Notes under the pieces: model-generated
What the model was told of the DNA's origin: nothing
Database searches by the model: none
The model's input: the letters and a program-made list of their open reading frames with translations, nothing else
Part shown: one piece after another, positions 16,263 to 25,932 of the stretch
Numbering within the stretch: the stretch's first letter is position 1
Layout: each line of letters starts with the position of its first letter
Assembly (NCBI RefSeq): GCF_023336895.1
Contig: NZ_JAMBLT010000002.1
Span: 62,001 to 126,000 of the forward strand
Direction: 5' to 3'
DNA length: 64,000 bases
DNA from: Parasutterella secunda
GTDB taxonomy: Bacteria; Pseudomonadota; Gammaproteobacteria; Burkholderiales; Burkholderiaceae_F
Program-made: the position numbers and the translations under genes

Positions 16263-17801
16263 CTATGCGAGCTGAGCTGTTCGCTTGTTCCCCAAGAGGT
16301 GCAAGATCACCATCAGGGCTACTAAGGTAACGAAAGAGGTTGCCAAACTAGCGTAAGCATTAGCTTCCGTTAGGCCTGCCACAACGTAACCGGCAAAAGA
16401 AGCAATGGCACAAACCCAAGCATAGGGCAACTGTGTGGCAACGTGTTCAATATGCGAACAGCCGGCCCCTGCCGATGACAAAATAGTCGTATCGGAAATT
16501 GGCGAGCAGTGGTCGCCGAATACAGAGCCAGCCAAAGTAGCAGCCAAAGACACAACAACCAAGTTGGGATCCAAGGCTTGGGCCACCGGCACAATAATCG
16601 GAATCAAGATACCGAATGTACCCCAGGCTGTACCGGTCGAAAACGACAGGAACGCTGCCAACGCAAACACTGCAGCGGGCAACCACATAGCGGAGAACCC
16701 GCCCGTTGTCACAAGCGATTCAACAAAAAGCGGCGTTTGAAGCAAGTCACGGCACACGCCGGAAATCGTCCAAGCCAACACCAAAATGATATTGGCCGGC
16801 AGCATCATCTTCATACCTTCCACAGAACCGTCCATGAAATCACGGAAAGAGACAACCTTGCGGGGCACAAACATCAGGAAAGCCACCACCAGGGCTCCGA
16901 AAGAAGACCATACCAATGCTTCAGAGGCAGAGCTGTTACCTAAAGAAGCGGCAAAGGAATGGTAAGCCGGATCATCGCCCCAATAGCCACCAGAGTACAT
17001 TAAGCACAAAACGGCGAAGACAATCAAAGCGCCGATCGGTACCACCATATCCCAAATCGTGCCTTTTTCACTCACTCGCATTTGATCGGTTGCGGTATCC
17101 ATGCTGCCCACGTCGCCCTTTTGGGCACGTTCTTCCGCGCGGCGCATCGGTCCGAAGTCCAACTGGAAGAAACAGAGGATAAAGACCATGGCAATGCAGG
17201 TAAGAGCGTAGAAGTTATAGGGAATCGTTGAGATGAATGCCGAGAAATCACTTTCGAAAGCACCGGTTGATTTCAGACTGCTTCCCACGGCTGCCGCCCA
17301 AGAAGAAATCGGTGCAATGATACAAACGGGAGCTGCCATGGAGTCGATGATATAAGCAAGCTTAGCGCGGGAAACGCCATACGTATCGGTAACCGGACGC
17401 ATAACGGTGCCGACCGTGAGACAATTGAAATAGTCATCAATAAAGATGAAGGCTCCTAACCCGCCGGAAGCAAAAAGAGATGCTTTACGACTTTTAATTC
17501 GACGAATAGCCCAATCACCGTACGCACGGCTTCCGCCTGCCATGCTGATGGTATAAACCAGAGCGCCCAACATCGTGCAGAACATCAAAATATTGAAGTC
17601 CACTTTGGTGCTCATCAGTTTGAAAGTCGTTTGAACCGTCCCCATCAAAAGGTTGGTATGATCCATACCAACGGCATAAATGAAGGTGCCGGATAAAATA
17701 CCAATCAAAAGAGAAGAGATCACTTCCTTGGTACAGAGCGCCAAAACAATGGCAATCACCGGCGGCAAAATAGATAGCCAACCTGCATTAAACGGATCCA
17801 T
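16263..17801 (-). CDS. nhaC: NhaC family Na+/H+ antiporter
   Basis: 512 residues, about 11-12 helices. Opening PFNAGWLSILPPVIAIVLAL and CTKEVISSLLIGILSG match NhaC-type exchangers. Conserved polar blocks inside the membrane are FIDDYFNCLTVGTVMRPVTD (~120) and FSTGTAWGTFGILIPI followed by SVFGDHCSPISDTTILSSAG (~415-450), the substrate-translocation signature. GAGG precedes ATG 17801. Likely exchanges Na+ (possibly Na+/lactate- or malate-type substrates, as in relatives) for protons at the inner membrane. Monocistronic. Confidence 0.9.
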   Translation of the reverse strand: MDPFNAGWLSILPPVIAIVLALCTKEVISSLLIGILSGTFIYAVGMDHTNLLMGTVQTTFKLMSTKVDFNILMFCTMLGALVYTISMAGGSRAYGDWAIRRIKSRKASLFASGGLGAFIFIDDYFNCLTVGTVMRPVTDTYGVSRAKLAYIIDSMAAPVCIIAPISSWAAAVGSSLKSTGAFESDFSAFISTIPYNFYALTCIAMVFILCFFQLDFGPMRRAEERAQKGDVGSMDTATDQMRVSEKGTIWDMVVPIGALIVFAVLCLMYSGGYWGDDPAYHSFAASLGNSSASEALVWSSFGALVVAFLMFVPRKVVSFRDFMDGSVEGMKMMLPANIILVLAWTISGVCRDLLQTPLFVESLVTTGGFSAMWLPAAVFALAAFLSFSTGTAWGTFGILIPIIVPVAQALDPNLVVVSLAATLAGSVFGDHCSPISDTTILSSAGAGCSHIEHVATQLPYAWVCAIASFAGYVVAGLTEANAYASLATSFVTLVALMVILHLLGNKRTAQLA

Positions 17802-17941
17802 TCTGAGGATTCCTCTTAGAAAATTAAAGTGAAGTGATCAATTGTAACAAAAGATTATCCCGATGGAAGACTTAAGCCTTTGAAATTCGATGGAAAAAAA
17901 ACTCCACCGGCAGCAATATAACTTTTCAATGATAAAAAATA

Positions 17942-17971
17942 AAAAGGCTCAGATTTTTATCCAAGCCTTTT
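17942..17971 (-). terminator. Intrinsic terminator of uvrC-pgsA
   Basis: An 8-bp stem (17942-17949 with 17964-17971) is followed on the minus strand by TATTTTTTATC, 19 nt after the pgsA stop. Confidence 0.7.
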
Positions 17972-17989
17972 ATCGTCACTCAAACAATC

Positions 17990-18592
17990 TTAATTATCTT
18001 GTTTGGTCTTAGGTTCTGAGCTCAAATAGGGACCGGCGGCTCTCAGATAAACAATCATGGAGTAAACCGTCAAAATTGCCGCAATGTAAATCAGGATCGT
18101 TCCCAACCAAGCCATGGAAATACCGAAAATCGTTTCGTAAAAAAGCAGCATCGGGATAGCAACCATTTGGGCTATAGCCTTGATCTTGCCATACCAATTC
18201 ACCTTGACTCGGGCGGCAGCCCCCACCTTGGCCATCCATTCACGAAGAGCTGTCACCGTGATTTCGCGACCGATGATGATCAAAGCCACCAACATATCAA
18301 CGCGATTGAAGTCGAGCAAAACAATCAGCGCCGCACAAACCATCAGCTTATCGGCCGAAGTGTCTAAGAAAGCTCCAATGGCGCTTTCCATGTTGTAGCG
18401 TCGGGCAAAATACCCGTCAAAGGCATCGGTCAACGCCGCCACAATAAATATCACGGTCGCCCACACGTTTTGCATAAAGGGCGAAAGAATATGATCTGGA
18501 ATATAGAACACCCCGATAATCAACGGTATGAGCGCAATACGCGCCCACGTCAAGATCATCGGTACATTCACCGGTAGTGGTTTACGACTCAT
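17990..18592 (-). CDS. pgsA: CDP-diacylglycerol--glycerol-3-phosphate 3-phosphatidyltransferase
   Basis: 200 residues from ATG 18592 ([19 protein letters not shown]). The open frame extends 30 codons further into uvrC, but family alignment and the 11-nt uvrC overlap favour this start. Integral membrane enzyme making phosphatidylglycerol phosphate. The CDP-alcohol phosphotransferase motif D(x2)DG(x2)AR(x8)G(x3)D is visible as [10 protein letters not shown]...[10 protein letters not shown]. Four to six helices. Translationally coupled to uvrC, an arrangement also seen in enterobacteria. Confidence 0.95.
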   Translation of the reverse strand: MSRKPLPVNVPMILTWARIALIPLIIGVFYIPDHILSPFMQNVWATVIFIVAALTDAFDGYFARRYNMESAIGAFLDTSADKLMVCAALIVLLDFNRVDMLVALIIIGREITVTALREWMAKVGAAARVKVNWYGKIKAIAQMVAIPMLLFYETIFGISMAWLGTILIYIAAILTVYSMIVYLRAAGPYLSSEPKTKQDN

Positions 18593-20450
18593 TGCTTTCT
18601 GATATCTCTTTAGGCGCTTGCCCATGCAACTGAAGATAGATCCGCTCGGCAAGCTTTCGCGAAATCCCCTCGATTGTAGCAATATCTTCGATACTTGCGT
18701 TCTTCAATCCGCGCATTCCTCCGAATCGGCTCAATAATTTTTGACGTCTCTTGGGACCGATACCTTCAAAATCCTCTAGTTTTGAGGTGTTTCTCGTTTT
18801 AGCGCGCTTGGCTCTCATGCCGGTAATAGCAAAACGGTGGGCTTCGTCTCGAATTTCCGCAACAAGCATTAAAGCTTGGGATTGTCGGCCGAGTTCAAGC
18901 GGTTCTCTGGATTCATCGGCAAAGACAAGTGTTTCCAGTCCGACCTTTCTCCCCTCACCTTTGGCCACGCCGACAAGAACCGAGGTATCCAACCCCAGCT
19001 CGGTAAAAACGTCTTTGGCCATCTTTACCTGTCCCTTTCCGCCGTCAATGAGCACTACCGTGGGAAGCTGTGCCTCTCCTCGGCTAACAGGCAAATAGCG
19101 TCTTTCAATCACCTGGCGCATCGCCGCATAATCGTCGCCAGGCTCAATTCCGGTGATATTAAAGCGTCTATAGAGGTTGTGCACCATTCCCGCCCCTTCA
19201 TAGACAACGCAGGAAGCTTGCGTAGCTTCTCCTGATGTGTGACTGATATCAAAGCACTCGAGTCTGACTTTCATCCAATCGTCATTGGGAACCGAAATCT
19301 CGAGCACTTCACACAATTCTTTTAAGCGTGAAAGTTGAGAACCTTCCAAAGCCAAATGCCTTGCAAGAGCAATATCGGCGTTTGTCTTGCACATATTGAG
19401 CCACTCACGTCTGACGCCGACCGGAGAATGAACAACCGTCACCCGCCGCTCGGACAATTCGGACAAAAGGCTTTCCAATTCCTCTTTTTGTCCCGGCACA
19501 TCTGTAATGATCAGTGTCGGTACCGGCATGGACTCATAGTGCTGACTCACAAACGCTTCAAAGACTTCTACCTTATCAACAGATTGACCTTTCGGAATGT
19601 TGGGGAAATAGGCCCTGTCACCCAAGTGTCTGGAGCCCCGAACCATGGCCAAATTAACACAAACATTAGTACCTTGAGAAGCCACTGTAATAATGTCCGC
19701 ATCCACGTCTGAGCCCGTTGTTTCAACCGTTTGACGGTGTAAGACATTCGATAAGGCTGCAATTTGGTCTCGCACGACAGCCGCTTTTTCAAACTCCAAC
19801 CGTTCGGAAAACTGCATCATGCGTTCTTGCATTTCACTTAAAAGATCTTCGGACTTTCCGTCCAAAAATTGTTCAGCGCGGGCCACATCACGGGCGTAAT
19901 CCTCTTGGCTGATTGCCCCCACACAAGGGCCGGAGCAGCGACCGATTTGCGCAAGCAGACAAACTCTGGAGCGGTTTTTAAAAACAGGGCCTTCGCAAGT
20001 GCGAAGCTTAAAAACCTTTTGCAGTATCTGAATAGCTTCTTTCACACTTTGCGAATTGGGATAAGGGCCATAAAAACGACTTTTTTTATCCACCCCACCT
20101 CTGTAATACGACACTCTAGGGAAGTCTTCGGCGCTGATTTTTAGGTAAGGGTAGCTCTTATCATCACGAAACAGAATGTTGTATTTAGGAGAAAGCGTCT
20201 TGATTAAATTATTTTCAAGTAAAAGCGCCTCGGCCTCAGAGCGGGTAACCGTTGTTTCCATCCGGGCTATTTGAGAGACCATGATGGCAATACGGGGACT
20301 TAAATCGTTTTTCTGAAAGTAGCTCGAGACGCGTCTCTTCAAATCACGGGCTTTGCCAACATACAGGCACTGTCCCGCTTCATCAAAGTAACGATAGACA
20401 CCGGGCAAACCGGGAAGATTTTTAAGAATCGGTTTGGCATCAAACGCCAT
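18582..20450 (-). CDS. uvrC: Excinuclease ABC subunit C
   Basis: 622 residues, full length. Order: GIY-YIG endonuclease (~14-92, [20 protein letters not shown]), a Cys cluster ([13 protein letters not shown]...CSGPC), the UvrB-interacting UVR motif (~205-240), the RNase H-like 5' nuclease domain (~370-540, with [11 protein letters not shown] and VLIDGGKGQ), and tandem helix-hairpin-helix (~555-610, [18 protein letters not shown]). Makes both incisions in nucleotide excision repair. Divergent from earP with 56 bp between; pgsA is translationally coupled downstream. Confidence 0.97.
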   Translation of the reverse strand: MAFDAKPILKNLPGLPGVYRYFDEAGQCLYVGKARDLKRRVSSYFQKNDLSPRIAIMVSQIARMETTVTRSEAEALLLENNLIKTLSPKYNILFRDDKSYPYLKISAEDFPRVSYYRGGVDKKSRFYGPYPNSQSVKEAIQILQKVFKLRTCEGPVFKNRSRVCLLAQIGRCSGPCVGAISQEDYARDVARAEQFLDGKSEDLLSEMQERMMQFSERLEFEKAAVVRDQIAALSNVLHRQTVETTGSDVDADIITVASQGTNVCVNLAMVRGSRHLGDRAYFPNIPKGQSVDKVEVFEAFVSQHYESMPVPTLIITDVPGQKEELESLLSELSERRVTVVHSPVGVRREWLNMCKTNADIALARHLALEGSQLSRLKELCEVLEISVPNDDWMKVRLECFDISHTSGEATQASCVVYEGAGMVHNLYRRFNITGIEPGDDYAAMRQVIERRYLPVSRGEAQLPTVVLIDGGKGQVKMAKDVFTELGLDTSVLVGVAKGEGRKVGLETLVFADESREPLELGRQSQALMLVAEIRDEAHRFAITGMRAKRAKTRNTSKLEDFEGIGPKRRQKLLSRFGGMRGLKNASIEDIATIEGISRKLAERIYLQLHGQAPKEISESNES

Positions 20451-20506
20451 TTTTCTCTCGCTTCGCTTACACTTTTCTTTTTAATTTTGAAACATTGTAA
20501 TTGTTT

Positions 20507-21616
20507 ATGCCTGCCGTGCAAAAAGCCGTCACTTGCCTTGATGTTGATATTTTCTGCCGCGTTATTGATAACTTTGGCGATGCCGGCGTCATGTGGCGAT
20601 TAGCCCGGGCGCTTCGTGCCGAGGGCTATGCTGTCAGACTCATCATCGATGATCCGACCACATTATGCGCATTGGCCGGCTGCAATTCTCATACCCCTAT
20701 TGAAAAAATTGGCTCCAATGAGTCCATTGAAGTCTGTTTATGGAAAAAAGACTGGGATACGGCCTCCTGCCCCCTGCTTCCGGCTAACGTGGTGATAGAA
20801 GGCTTTGCCTGCAGACTGCCGCCAGACTATCAGGCAAAAATGGCAAAAACCTCTCCCGCCTGGTTTAACATCGATTACTTCAGCGCAGAGGACTGGATTG
20901 AAGATTGCCATCTTGTCCCCTCAATCGATCCGTCAAGCGGCCTTATTAAAACGAATTATTTTCCCGGCGTAACGGAAAAATCCGGCGGACTTATAATCGA
21001 AAAAGACTATGAACACAGTAAGCACCTGTTTCTGGCCAAGCAACCTAAAAACCCAAACGCGCTTCGTGTTCTCTTTTTTGCTTACCCCTATGGCCCCATT
21101 GAAAAAATTGCGCAGGCATTGTGTGACGTAAAACGCCCTATTGAGTTATCGGTCACTCAATGCGAAGCCGGCAAATTGCTGGCAAAAGCTCTCAGCAAGC
21201 GAACAAACTCACGCGTCACCGTGAATTGTCTGCCTTTTGTCTCGCAAAAAGACTTTGATCGTTTACTTTGGTCATCTGACATCGTATTTATCCGAGGAGA
21301 AGACAGTGCTGCCCGAGCGATGATTGCCGCAGTCCCCTTTTTGTGGCACATTTATCATCAAGATGATGACGTTCATATGCTGAAGTTGCGTGCGCTTGAG
21401 GGGCGCTTTGAAAATTGTTTTGAGGATAAGGCGCTTTTTAAAAAGTGGTGCAAACTGCAAGAGGCGATGAATGAGGGCGAATTTAACCCTGAGCTTTTTT
21501 CCGATTTAATTGATCAGCTTGATCAATGGAAAAAAGCGTCGGAGTGTTTCAGTAAGAAAATAAAGGCGATAGGCTCTCTGTCTGAAAAACTTTCCGAACA
21601 GATAAAAAAAATATAA
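20507..21616 (+). CDS. earP: EF-P arginine rhamnosyltransferase EarP
   Basis: 369 residues from ATG 20507 (a TTG two codons earlier is possible). DUF2331 glycosyltransferase-B fold: N-terminal DIFCRVIDNFGDAGVMWRLA is the family signature, and the C-terminal nucleotide-sugar site is FIRGEDSAARAM...FLWHIYHQDDDVHMLKL. It transfers rhamnose from dTDP-rhamnose to Arg32 of EF-P, needed for rescue of polyproline-stalled ribosomes (family knowledge). Its substrate gene efp is next, 149 bp downstream, and carries the Arg32 form. Coding is slightly more AT-rich than efp. Confidence 0.95.
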   Translation: MPAVQKAVTCLDVDIFCRVIDNFGDAGVMWRLARALRAEGYAVRLIIDDPTTLCALAGCNSHTPIEKIGSNESIEVCLWKKDWDTASCPLLPANVVIEGFACRLPPDYQAKMAKTSPAWFNIDYFSAEDWIEDCHLVPSIDPSSGLIKTNYFPGVTEKSGGLIIEKDYEHSKHLFLAKQPKNPNALRVLFFAYPYGPIEKIAQALCDVKRPIELSVTQCEAGKLLAKALSKRTNSRVTVNCLPFVSQKDFDRLLWSSDIVFIRGEDSAARAMIAAVPFLWHIYHQDDDVHMLKLRALEGRFENCFEDKALFKKWCKLQEAMNEGEFNPELFSDLIDQLDQWKKASECFSKKIKAIGSLSEKLSEQIKKI

Positions 21617-21625
21617 AATACTGCG

Positions 21626-21658
21626 TTTTCGCTAAAGAGCGAAAAGAGAAACGTTTCT
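21626..21658 (+). other. Hairpins in the earP-efp gap
   Basis: An 8-bp stem (21626-21633 with 21638-21645, loop AAAG) lies 10 nt after the earP stop, and is followed by a 12-bp palindrome AGAAACGTTTCT (21647-21658). There is no strong T run, so this is a weak terminator or a 5' leader structure of efp; I cannot decide which. Confidence 0.4.
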
Positions 21659-21765
21659 TTGGGAGTTTATTCCCTATCTGTTTTTAATGAACCCTTCAGT
21701 CTGAAAAGTTCGGGTCGCTCCCGAATCCAATTAGAGTGAAAGGATTCAAAGAGGAAGAATTTAAG

Positions 21766-22323
21766 ATGAAAATTGCACAAGAACTGCGCGCCGGCAACGT
21801 GGTCATGATCGGCAAGGATCCGATGGTTGTGTTGAAGGCTGAATATTCCAAGAGCGGCCGCAACGCCTCCGTGGTGAAGATGAAGTTGAAGAACTTGCTC
21901 ACCGGTGCCGGCACTGAAACCGTCTATCGTGCCGATGACAAGTTTGAAGACCTCGTGCTCGATCGCAAGGAAGTGACCTACAGCTACTTCGCTGACCCGC
22001 ACTATGTCTGGATGGACGCCGACTACAACCAATACGAAGTTGAAGCCGACGTTATGGAAGACGCCTTGAAGTACCTCGAAGACGGCATGCCCGCTGAAGT
22101 GGTGTTCTACGAAGGCCGCGCCATCAGCGTTGAATTGCCCACGATTCTCGTTCGCGAAGTTGAATACACGGAACCGGCTGTCAAGGGTGATACCTCCGGC
22201 AAGGTGATGAAGCCTGCCCGCCTCACCACAGGTTACGTGCTCCAAGTTCCCGCTTTCGTTGAAACGGGCGACAAGATTGAAGTGGACACCCGCACGGGTG
22301 AATACCGCTCTCGCGTGAAGTAA
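21766..22323 (+). CDS. efp: Elongation factor P
   Basis: 185 residues from ATG 21766, set by GAGGAAG about 9 nt upstream; an in-frame ATG 10 codons earlier has no comparable site. Three beta-barrel domains of normal length: KOW-like (1-65), central OB (66-128, [20 protein letters not shown]) and C-terminal OB with the EF-P signature [20 protein letters not shown]. The domain I loop reads SKSGRNAS, with Arg at position 32, the residue EarP rhamnosylates, rather than Lys34 as in enterobacteria. GC-rich, strongly biased codons suggest high expression. Confidence 0.98.
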   Translation: MKIAQELRAGNVVMIGKDPMVVLKAEYSKSGRNASVVKMKLKNLLTGAGTETVYRADDKFEDLVLDRKEVTYSYFADPHYVWMDADYNQYEVEADVMEDALKYLEDGMPAEVVFYEGRAISVELPTILVREVEYTEPAVKGDTSGKVMKPARLTTGYVLQVPAFVETGDKIEVDTRTGEYRSRVK

Positions 22324-22348
22324 TTCACACGAACTGAATTTTCAGTGC

Positions 22349-22378
22349 AAAAACCCTTGGCCTCGGTCAAGGGTTTTT
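22349..22378 (+). terminator. Intrinsic terminator of efp
   Basis: An 11-bp stem (22349-22359 with 22368-22378) ends in TTTTT, 25 nt after the stop. Confidence 0.85.
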
Positions 22379-22477
22379 CATTTTGTTTTTCTTAACAAAA
22401 TTCTCTCCTTTGAAAATATTTGTCCCCCAATCCTTCCGTTAAAATAAGCCCGTTAGCGAACTTTTTTGTTTGTCACT

Positions 22478-23443
22478 ATGAAGCGGCTTTTAAATATCGG
22501 ATCCATCAATATCGACTACGTTTATCGTGTTCCTCATTTTTTGCGGGCAGGCGAAACACTTGAGGCCGCTCACCGAGACATTTTCATGGGAGGAAAAGGT
22601 CTTAATCAAAGCATAGCGGCAGCCAGAAGCGGCCTAGCGGTTACGCACCTCGGTGTGATAGGCCGTGACGGGCAATTTTTATGCGACTTCATGAAAGAGT
22701 CGGGAATAGACACCCATTTTCTCACGATTGATGAAACAAGCCCGAGCGGCCATACAGTCATTCAGGTCACCCCGGACGGCGAAAACGCCATCTTATATTT
22801 TGCGGGCACCAATCACGCCATTGATAAAGAGGTCATACTAAAGGCCTTTAAGAGCTTAGACGAAGGAGATTTTGTCTTATTGCAAAATGAAGTCAACAAC
22901 GTCGGTTTTGCTCTGGAAAATGCTAAAAAGCAAAATCTTCATACCATCTTTAATCCCGCCCCCTATTCCCCCGAGGTACTTAACTACCCGCTTCATTTAG
23001 TTGATGCGCTTATTGTCAATGAAACCGAAGCTCAAGGAATCCTGGGAACAAATAGCGACAATGAAGCGTTTTTACTGAATGAATTAAGAAAGCATTTCCC
23101 TCAGGCGCTCTTATTTTTAACCCTGGGAGCCAAGGGAATGATTTGTGATTTGCCTGTTGAGGGCGGCCTTCGTCTATCTTTTAATGCTTTCCGCGTAAAC
23201 GCTGTTGACACAACCGGTGCGGGTGATACTTTTGTCGGTTACGCGATGAAAGCCATCATGGCGTATTTGACGCAACAGGATATCGAAAAATTTAAAGCTC
23301 TTATTGAAGAAGCTATGCTTGCCGCAGCCATTAGCGTGACGAGATGTGGAGCCGTACCGTCTATTCCGCATTTTGAAGAAGTCATTCAATTTAAAGAAAG
23401 AAGGTCTAACCATGCAGAAAAAGAAAATTATCATCGACTGTGA
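22478..23443 (+). CDS. PfkB-family carbohydrate kinase (ribokinase-like)
   Basis: 321 residues from ATG 22478 (the frame is open 4 codons further). Ribokinase fold: NIGSINIDYVYRVPHFLRAG, substrate-site FMGGKGLNQSIAAARSG (PfkB signature 1, ~40-56), and ATP-site VDTTGAGDTFVGYAM (signature 2) with the catalytic Asp. It most resembles ribokinases. The next gene, a nucleoside hydrolase overlapping by 32 nt, would release ribose from nucleosides, which this enzyme could phosphorylate: a coherent nucleoside-salvage pair (inference). Confidence 0.88.
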   Translation: MKRLLNIGSINIDYVYRVPHFLRAGETLEAAHRDIFMGGKGLNQSIAAARSGLAVTHLGVIGRDGQFLCDFMKESGIDTHFLTIDETSPSGHTVIQVTPDGENAILYFAGTNHAIDKEVILKAFKSLDEGDFVLLQNEVNNVGFALENAKKQNLHTIFNPAPYSPEVLNYPLHLVDALIVNETEAQGILGTNSDNEAFLLNELRKHFPQALLFLTLGAKGMICDLPVEGGLRLSFNAFRVNAVDTTGAGDTFVGYAMKAIMAYLTQQDIEKFKALIEEAMLAAAISVTRCGAVPSIPHFEEVIQFKERRSNHAEKENYHRL

Positions 23444-24350
23444 CCCGGGTTACGATGACGCCGTAGCCATTTTGCTTGCTGCAGGCAACCCTTTAATCGA
23501 CGTTCTGGCCATTACCACAGTGGCCGGCAATCAAACTCTTGAAAAAGTCACCCGCAATGCTCTTCGCATCGCCAAGTTAGCTCATTTGGATCACGTCCCG
23601 ATAGCTGCGGGCGCGGCTCGCCCCCTTTTACGTGACCAAATTGTCGTTGCCGCCAACATCCATGGTGAATCAGGCTTAGATGGAACGACTTTGCCCGAAG
23701 CGGACTATCGAGTGGATTGCCGTCACGCGGCCGAGCTCATTGTCGAGACCATCATGGCCGAACCGGAAAAAAGCGTTACTTTGGTGCCGATCGGACCGCT
23801 TACCAACATTGCATTGGCCGCTCGACTTGAACCGAAAATCGTTGACCGTGTCAAAGAAGTCGTTTTGATGGGCGGAGGCTTTCATATCGGCAACGTTAAA
23901 CCCATGGCGGAATTTAACATTGAAAATGATCCGGAAGCGGCCCATATTGTTTTCGAGGAAAAATGGCCGATTGTCATGGTCGGTTTGGATCTGACGTATC
24001 AAGCCTTGGCGACGGCAGCTGTGAAAAAAGAAATTGCCGGCATTGATTCGCAAGCGGCTCGTTTTCTTACTCAAGTGTTGACTCGCTTTTCCGAAAATTA
24101 CAAACGCTCCAAAGGTTTTGACGAACCGCCGGTTCACGATCCCTGTGCCGTTGCCTACGTTATTGATCCGATGGTTATGCAAACACGAAAAGCCGTCGTG
24201 CACGTGGAATGCTGGGGCCGGTATTCAAACGGAATGACCGTTACTGATCTCAGAAGACCCGCTCCCGAGGATTGCCATACGTCGGTAGCCGTCAAGCTTG
24301 ATCAAACTCGATTCTGGAATCTCATCACCGATGCGGTGAAAAACCTTTAG
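23412..24350 (+). CDS. Inosine-uridine preferring nucleoside hydrolase
   Basis: 312 residues from ATG 23412, with AAGAAGG 7 nt upstream; the start lies inside the end of the kinase gene, so the two are translationally coupled. The N-terminal Ca2+-binding signature KIIIDCDPGYDDAVAILLAA has the family aspartates. Further motifs are LVPIGPLTNIALAARLEP, VVLMGGGFHIGN, AEFNIENDPEAAHIVF and PPVHDPCAVAYVIDP with the C-terminal Asp ligand. Cleaves ribonucleosides into base and ribose in the cytosol. Substrate preference (RihA, B or C type) is not resolvable by eye. Confidence 0.93.
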   Translation: MQKKKIIIDCDPGYDDAVAILLAAGNPLIDVLAITTVAGNQTLEKVTRNALRIAKLAHLDHVPIAAGAARPLLRDQIVVAANIHGESGLDGTTLPEADYRVDCRHAAELIVETIMAEPEKSVTLVPIGPLTNIALAARLEPKIVDRVKEVVLMGGGFHIGNVKPMAEFNIENDPEAAHIVFEEKWPIVMVGLDLTYQALATAAVKKEIAGIDSQAARFLTQVLTRFSENYKRSKGFDEPPVHDPCAVAYVIDPMVMQTRKAVVHVECWGRYSNGMTVTDLRRPAPEDCHTSVAVKLDQTRFWNLITDAVKNL

Positions 24351-24357
24351 GTTTCCT

Positions 24358-24756
24358 ATGGATGAGCTTAAACCAACTGTTCATGCCGAAAGGCTTGAAG
24401 CCGGCGCTTTAAAGCGAGAAGCGAAATTACTCACGGCAATGGTTAAGGACTATTGCCAACGTCACCACGGAAGCGAAGTGTTATGTGACGACTGCAAACA
24501 ATTTCTCGTGTATGCATTAACGCGTCTGGCTTGCTGTCCCTTTGGTCAGAAAAAACCAACTTGCTTTAAATGCACAATCCACTGCTATCGAGCCGAACAA
24601 AAAGACAGAGTTCGGGTCATTATGCGAGAAGAAGGACCGAGGATGCTATGGCGTCATCCGATTCTCACTGCCGAACACCTCATTAAAAATATGAAAAATG
24701 CCCCTGACAAGCCCCGCAATCCCAAAGCTCGGCGCGTTCGAGTAAAAGCCGACTAA
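24358..24756 (+). CDS. YgbA family (nitrous oxide-stimulated promoter) protein
   Basis: 132 residues. A conserved small cysteine protein: LLTAMVKDYCQRHHGS, LCDDCKQFLVYALTRLACCP, FGQKKPTCFKCTIHCYRAEQ and RVIMREEGPRMLWRHPILTA match the YgbA/NOx-stimulated family. Seven or more Cys in CxxC-like spacing suggest metal binding. YgbA in enterobacteria is induced by nitrosative stress (family knowledge). It follows the nucleoside hydrolase by 7 nt and precedes a nitroreductase by 14 nt, so a nitrosative/redox role within the same transcript is plausible. Confidence 0.85.
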   Translation: MDELKPTVHAERLEAGALKREAKLLTAMVKDYCQRHHGSEVLCDDCKQFLVYALTRLACCPFGQKKPTCFKCTIHCYRAEQKDRVRVIMREEGPRMLWRHPILTAEHLIKNMKNAPDKPRNPKARRVRVKAD

Positions 24757-24770
24757 GAAGGAAGGTCAAA

Positions 24771-25709
24771 ATGCCTGTTAAAGCGAAATTTAAAAACTCA
24801 ATTGAAAATCTGAAGTCCGAATTAAAAGAACGACAAGAACGACTTATTAAAGACTGGGAAAGTGCCAAACGTGATTTAAAGGCCAGACAAAAACTCTTCA
24901 CTCGGGAAATCAAAACGAAGCAGGATGAATTTTTCCTGGAGTGGGACGATGTGCAGGAACGCTCAAGGGAAAAACTGGATCAGTGGCTTGATCGCTTTGA
25001 GATTGACGAACTGCAGGCAATGCTCGATCGCTACAAAGAAGAAAATGAACCGTTGGAAACGATCGGTGAAAATGATGTTTTAAGGCAACTGCCCTCGCCT
25101 CGAAAATTAGAAATGACCCTTCAGGAGGCATTAGAAAAACGCCGTTCGAGCAGAGATTTTTCCGGCGAACCCATCGCCGAAGAAATGGTCGCGGCACTGT
25201 TGTGGGCTGCAAACGGTATTAATCGAAAAAATTTCAAACGGACAACCCCGTCAGCTTTGAATTGGCAAGATGTCAGTGTCTACGTTGTGCAAGCAAACGG
25301 CATATGGAAATACCTTCCCAAGCGCCATGCCCTGCTTTTTATTGAAGGCAAAGACCAACGGGAACACTTCGGTGAAATAAAAACTTGGATGAAGCTGGCC
25401 AGCCAACATCTGGTTTTTGTTTCAGATGCGAGAAAAACGGAGACCTTTACAACAAAACTCCTTGATAAAACATTTAAAGTCGATTTTTCTGAAGGCGAGC
25501 TCAATGAAAGAGCGCGCGCGATCAATGTCGGTGTTAAGGTACAGGCGGTTTATTTAGCCGCGGTGGCCATGGGGCTGGGTTGTACCTGCCGATTATTAGT
25601 GGATGATCAAAAAGCAAGGGAACTGATGAAATTAGCTCCGGACGAAAAAATAATGGCAATTTGCTCGGTCGGAGAACATCCGGCTTCCATTTTTGATCAT
25701 GTAATTTGA
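24771..25709 (+). CDS. Nitroreductase (SagB-type) with N-terminal coiled coil
   Basis: 312 residues, AAGGAAGG just before ATG 24771. Residues 1-80 are highly charged heptad-like helix (LKERQERLIKDWESAKRDL; EFFLEWDDVQERSREKLDQW), unusual for the family. Residues ~115-312 are a flavin nitroreductase domain: EALEKRRSSRDFSGEPI is the FMN-binding RRSxRxF motif, and LLWAANGINR and VYLAAVAMGLGCTCRLLVDD follow. The oxidoreductase substrate is unknown. Last gene of the kinase/hydrolase/YgbA operon; no terminator is evident before the tRNA. Confidence 0.82.
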   Translation: MPVKAKFKNSIENLKSELKERQERLIKDWESAKRDLKARQKLFTREIKTKQDEFFLEWDDVQERSREKLDQWLDRFEIDELQAMLDRYKEENEPLETIGENDVLRQLPSPRKLEMTLQEALEKRRSSRDFSGEPIAEEMVAALLWAANGINRKNFKRTTPSALNWQDVSVYVVQANGIWKYLPKRHALLFIEGKDQREHFGEIKTWMKLASQHLVFVSDARKTETFTTKLLDKTFKVDFSEGELNERARAINVGVKVQAVYLAAVAMGLGCTCRLLVDDQKARELMKLAPDEKIMAICSVGEHPASIFDHVI

Positions 25710-25745
25710 CAAAAAGGGAATAGCTACGTAATATTACGTCCTCAC

Positions 25746-25822
25746 GCGCCGGTAGCTCAGTTGGATAGAGTACCTGGCTACGAACCAGGGGGTCGCGGGT
25801 TCGAATCCTACCCGGCGCACCA
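25746..25822 (+). tRNA. tRNA-Arg(ACG), copy 1
   Basis: 77 nt with encoded CCA. The acceptor GCGCCGG pairs with CCGGCGC. The anticodon loop in CTGGCTACGAACCAG reads ACG (wobble A normally deaminated). Identical to the copy at 35379-35455. Confidence 0.96.
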
Positions 25823-25830
25823 AATTTCGT

Positions 25831-25863
25831 AAGGGGGAGTTCAATAACTCCCCCTTATTTTTT
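25831..25863 (+). terminator. Terminator of tRNA-Arg copy 1
   Basis: An 11-bp stem with CAAT loop (25831-25841 with 25846-25856) is followed by ATTTTTT. Confidence 0.88.
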
Positions 25864-25932
25864 GCATACAAACGGATCGCGATCCTATAATCGCCTCCAC
25901 GATTTAACCTACTGATCTTAAGGATTTTTGCC

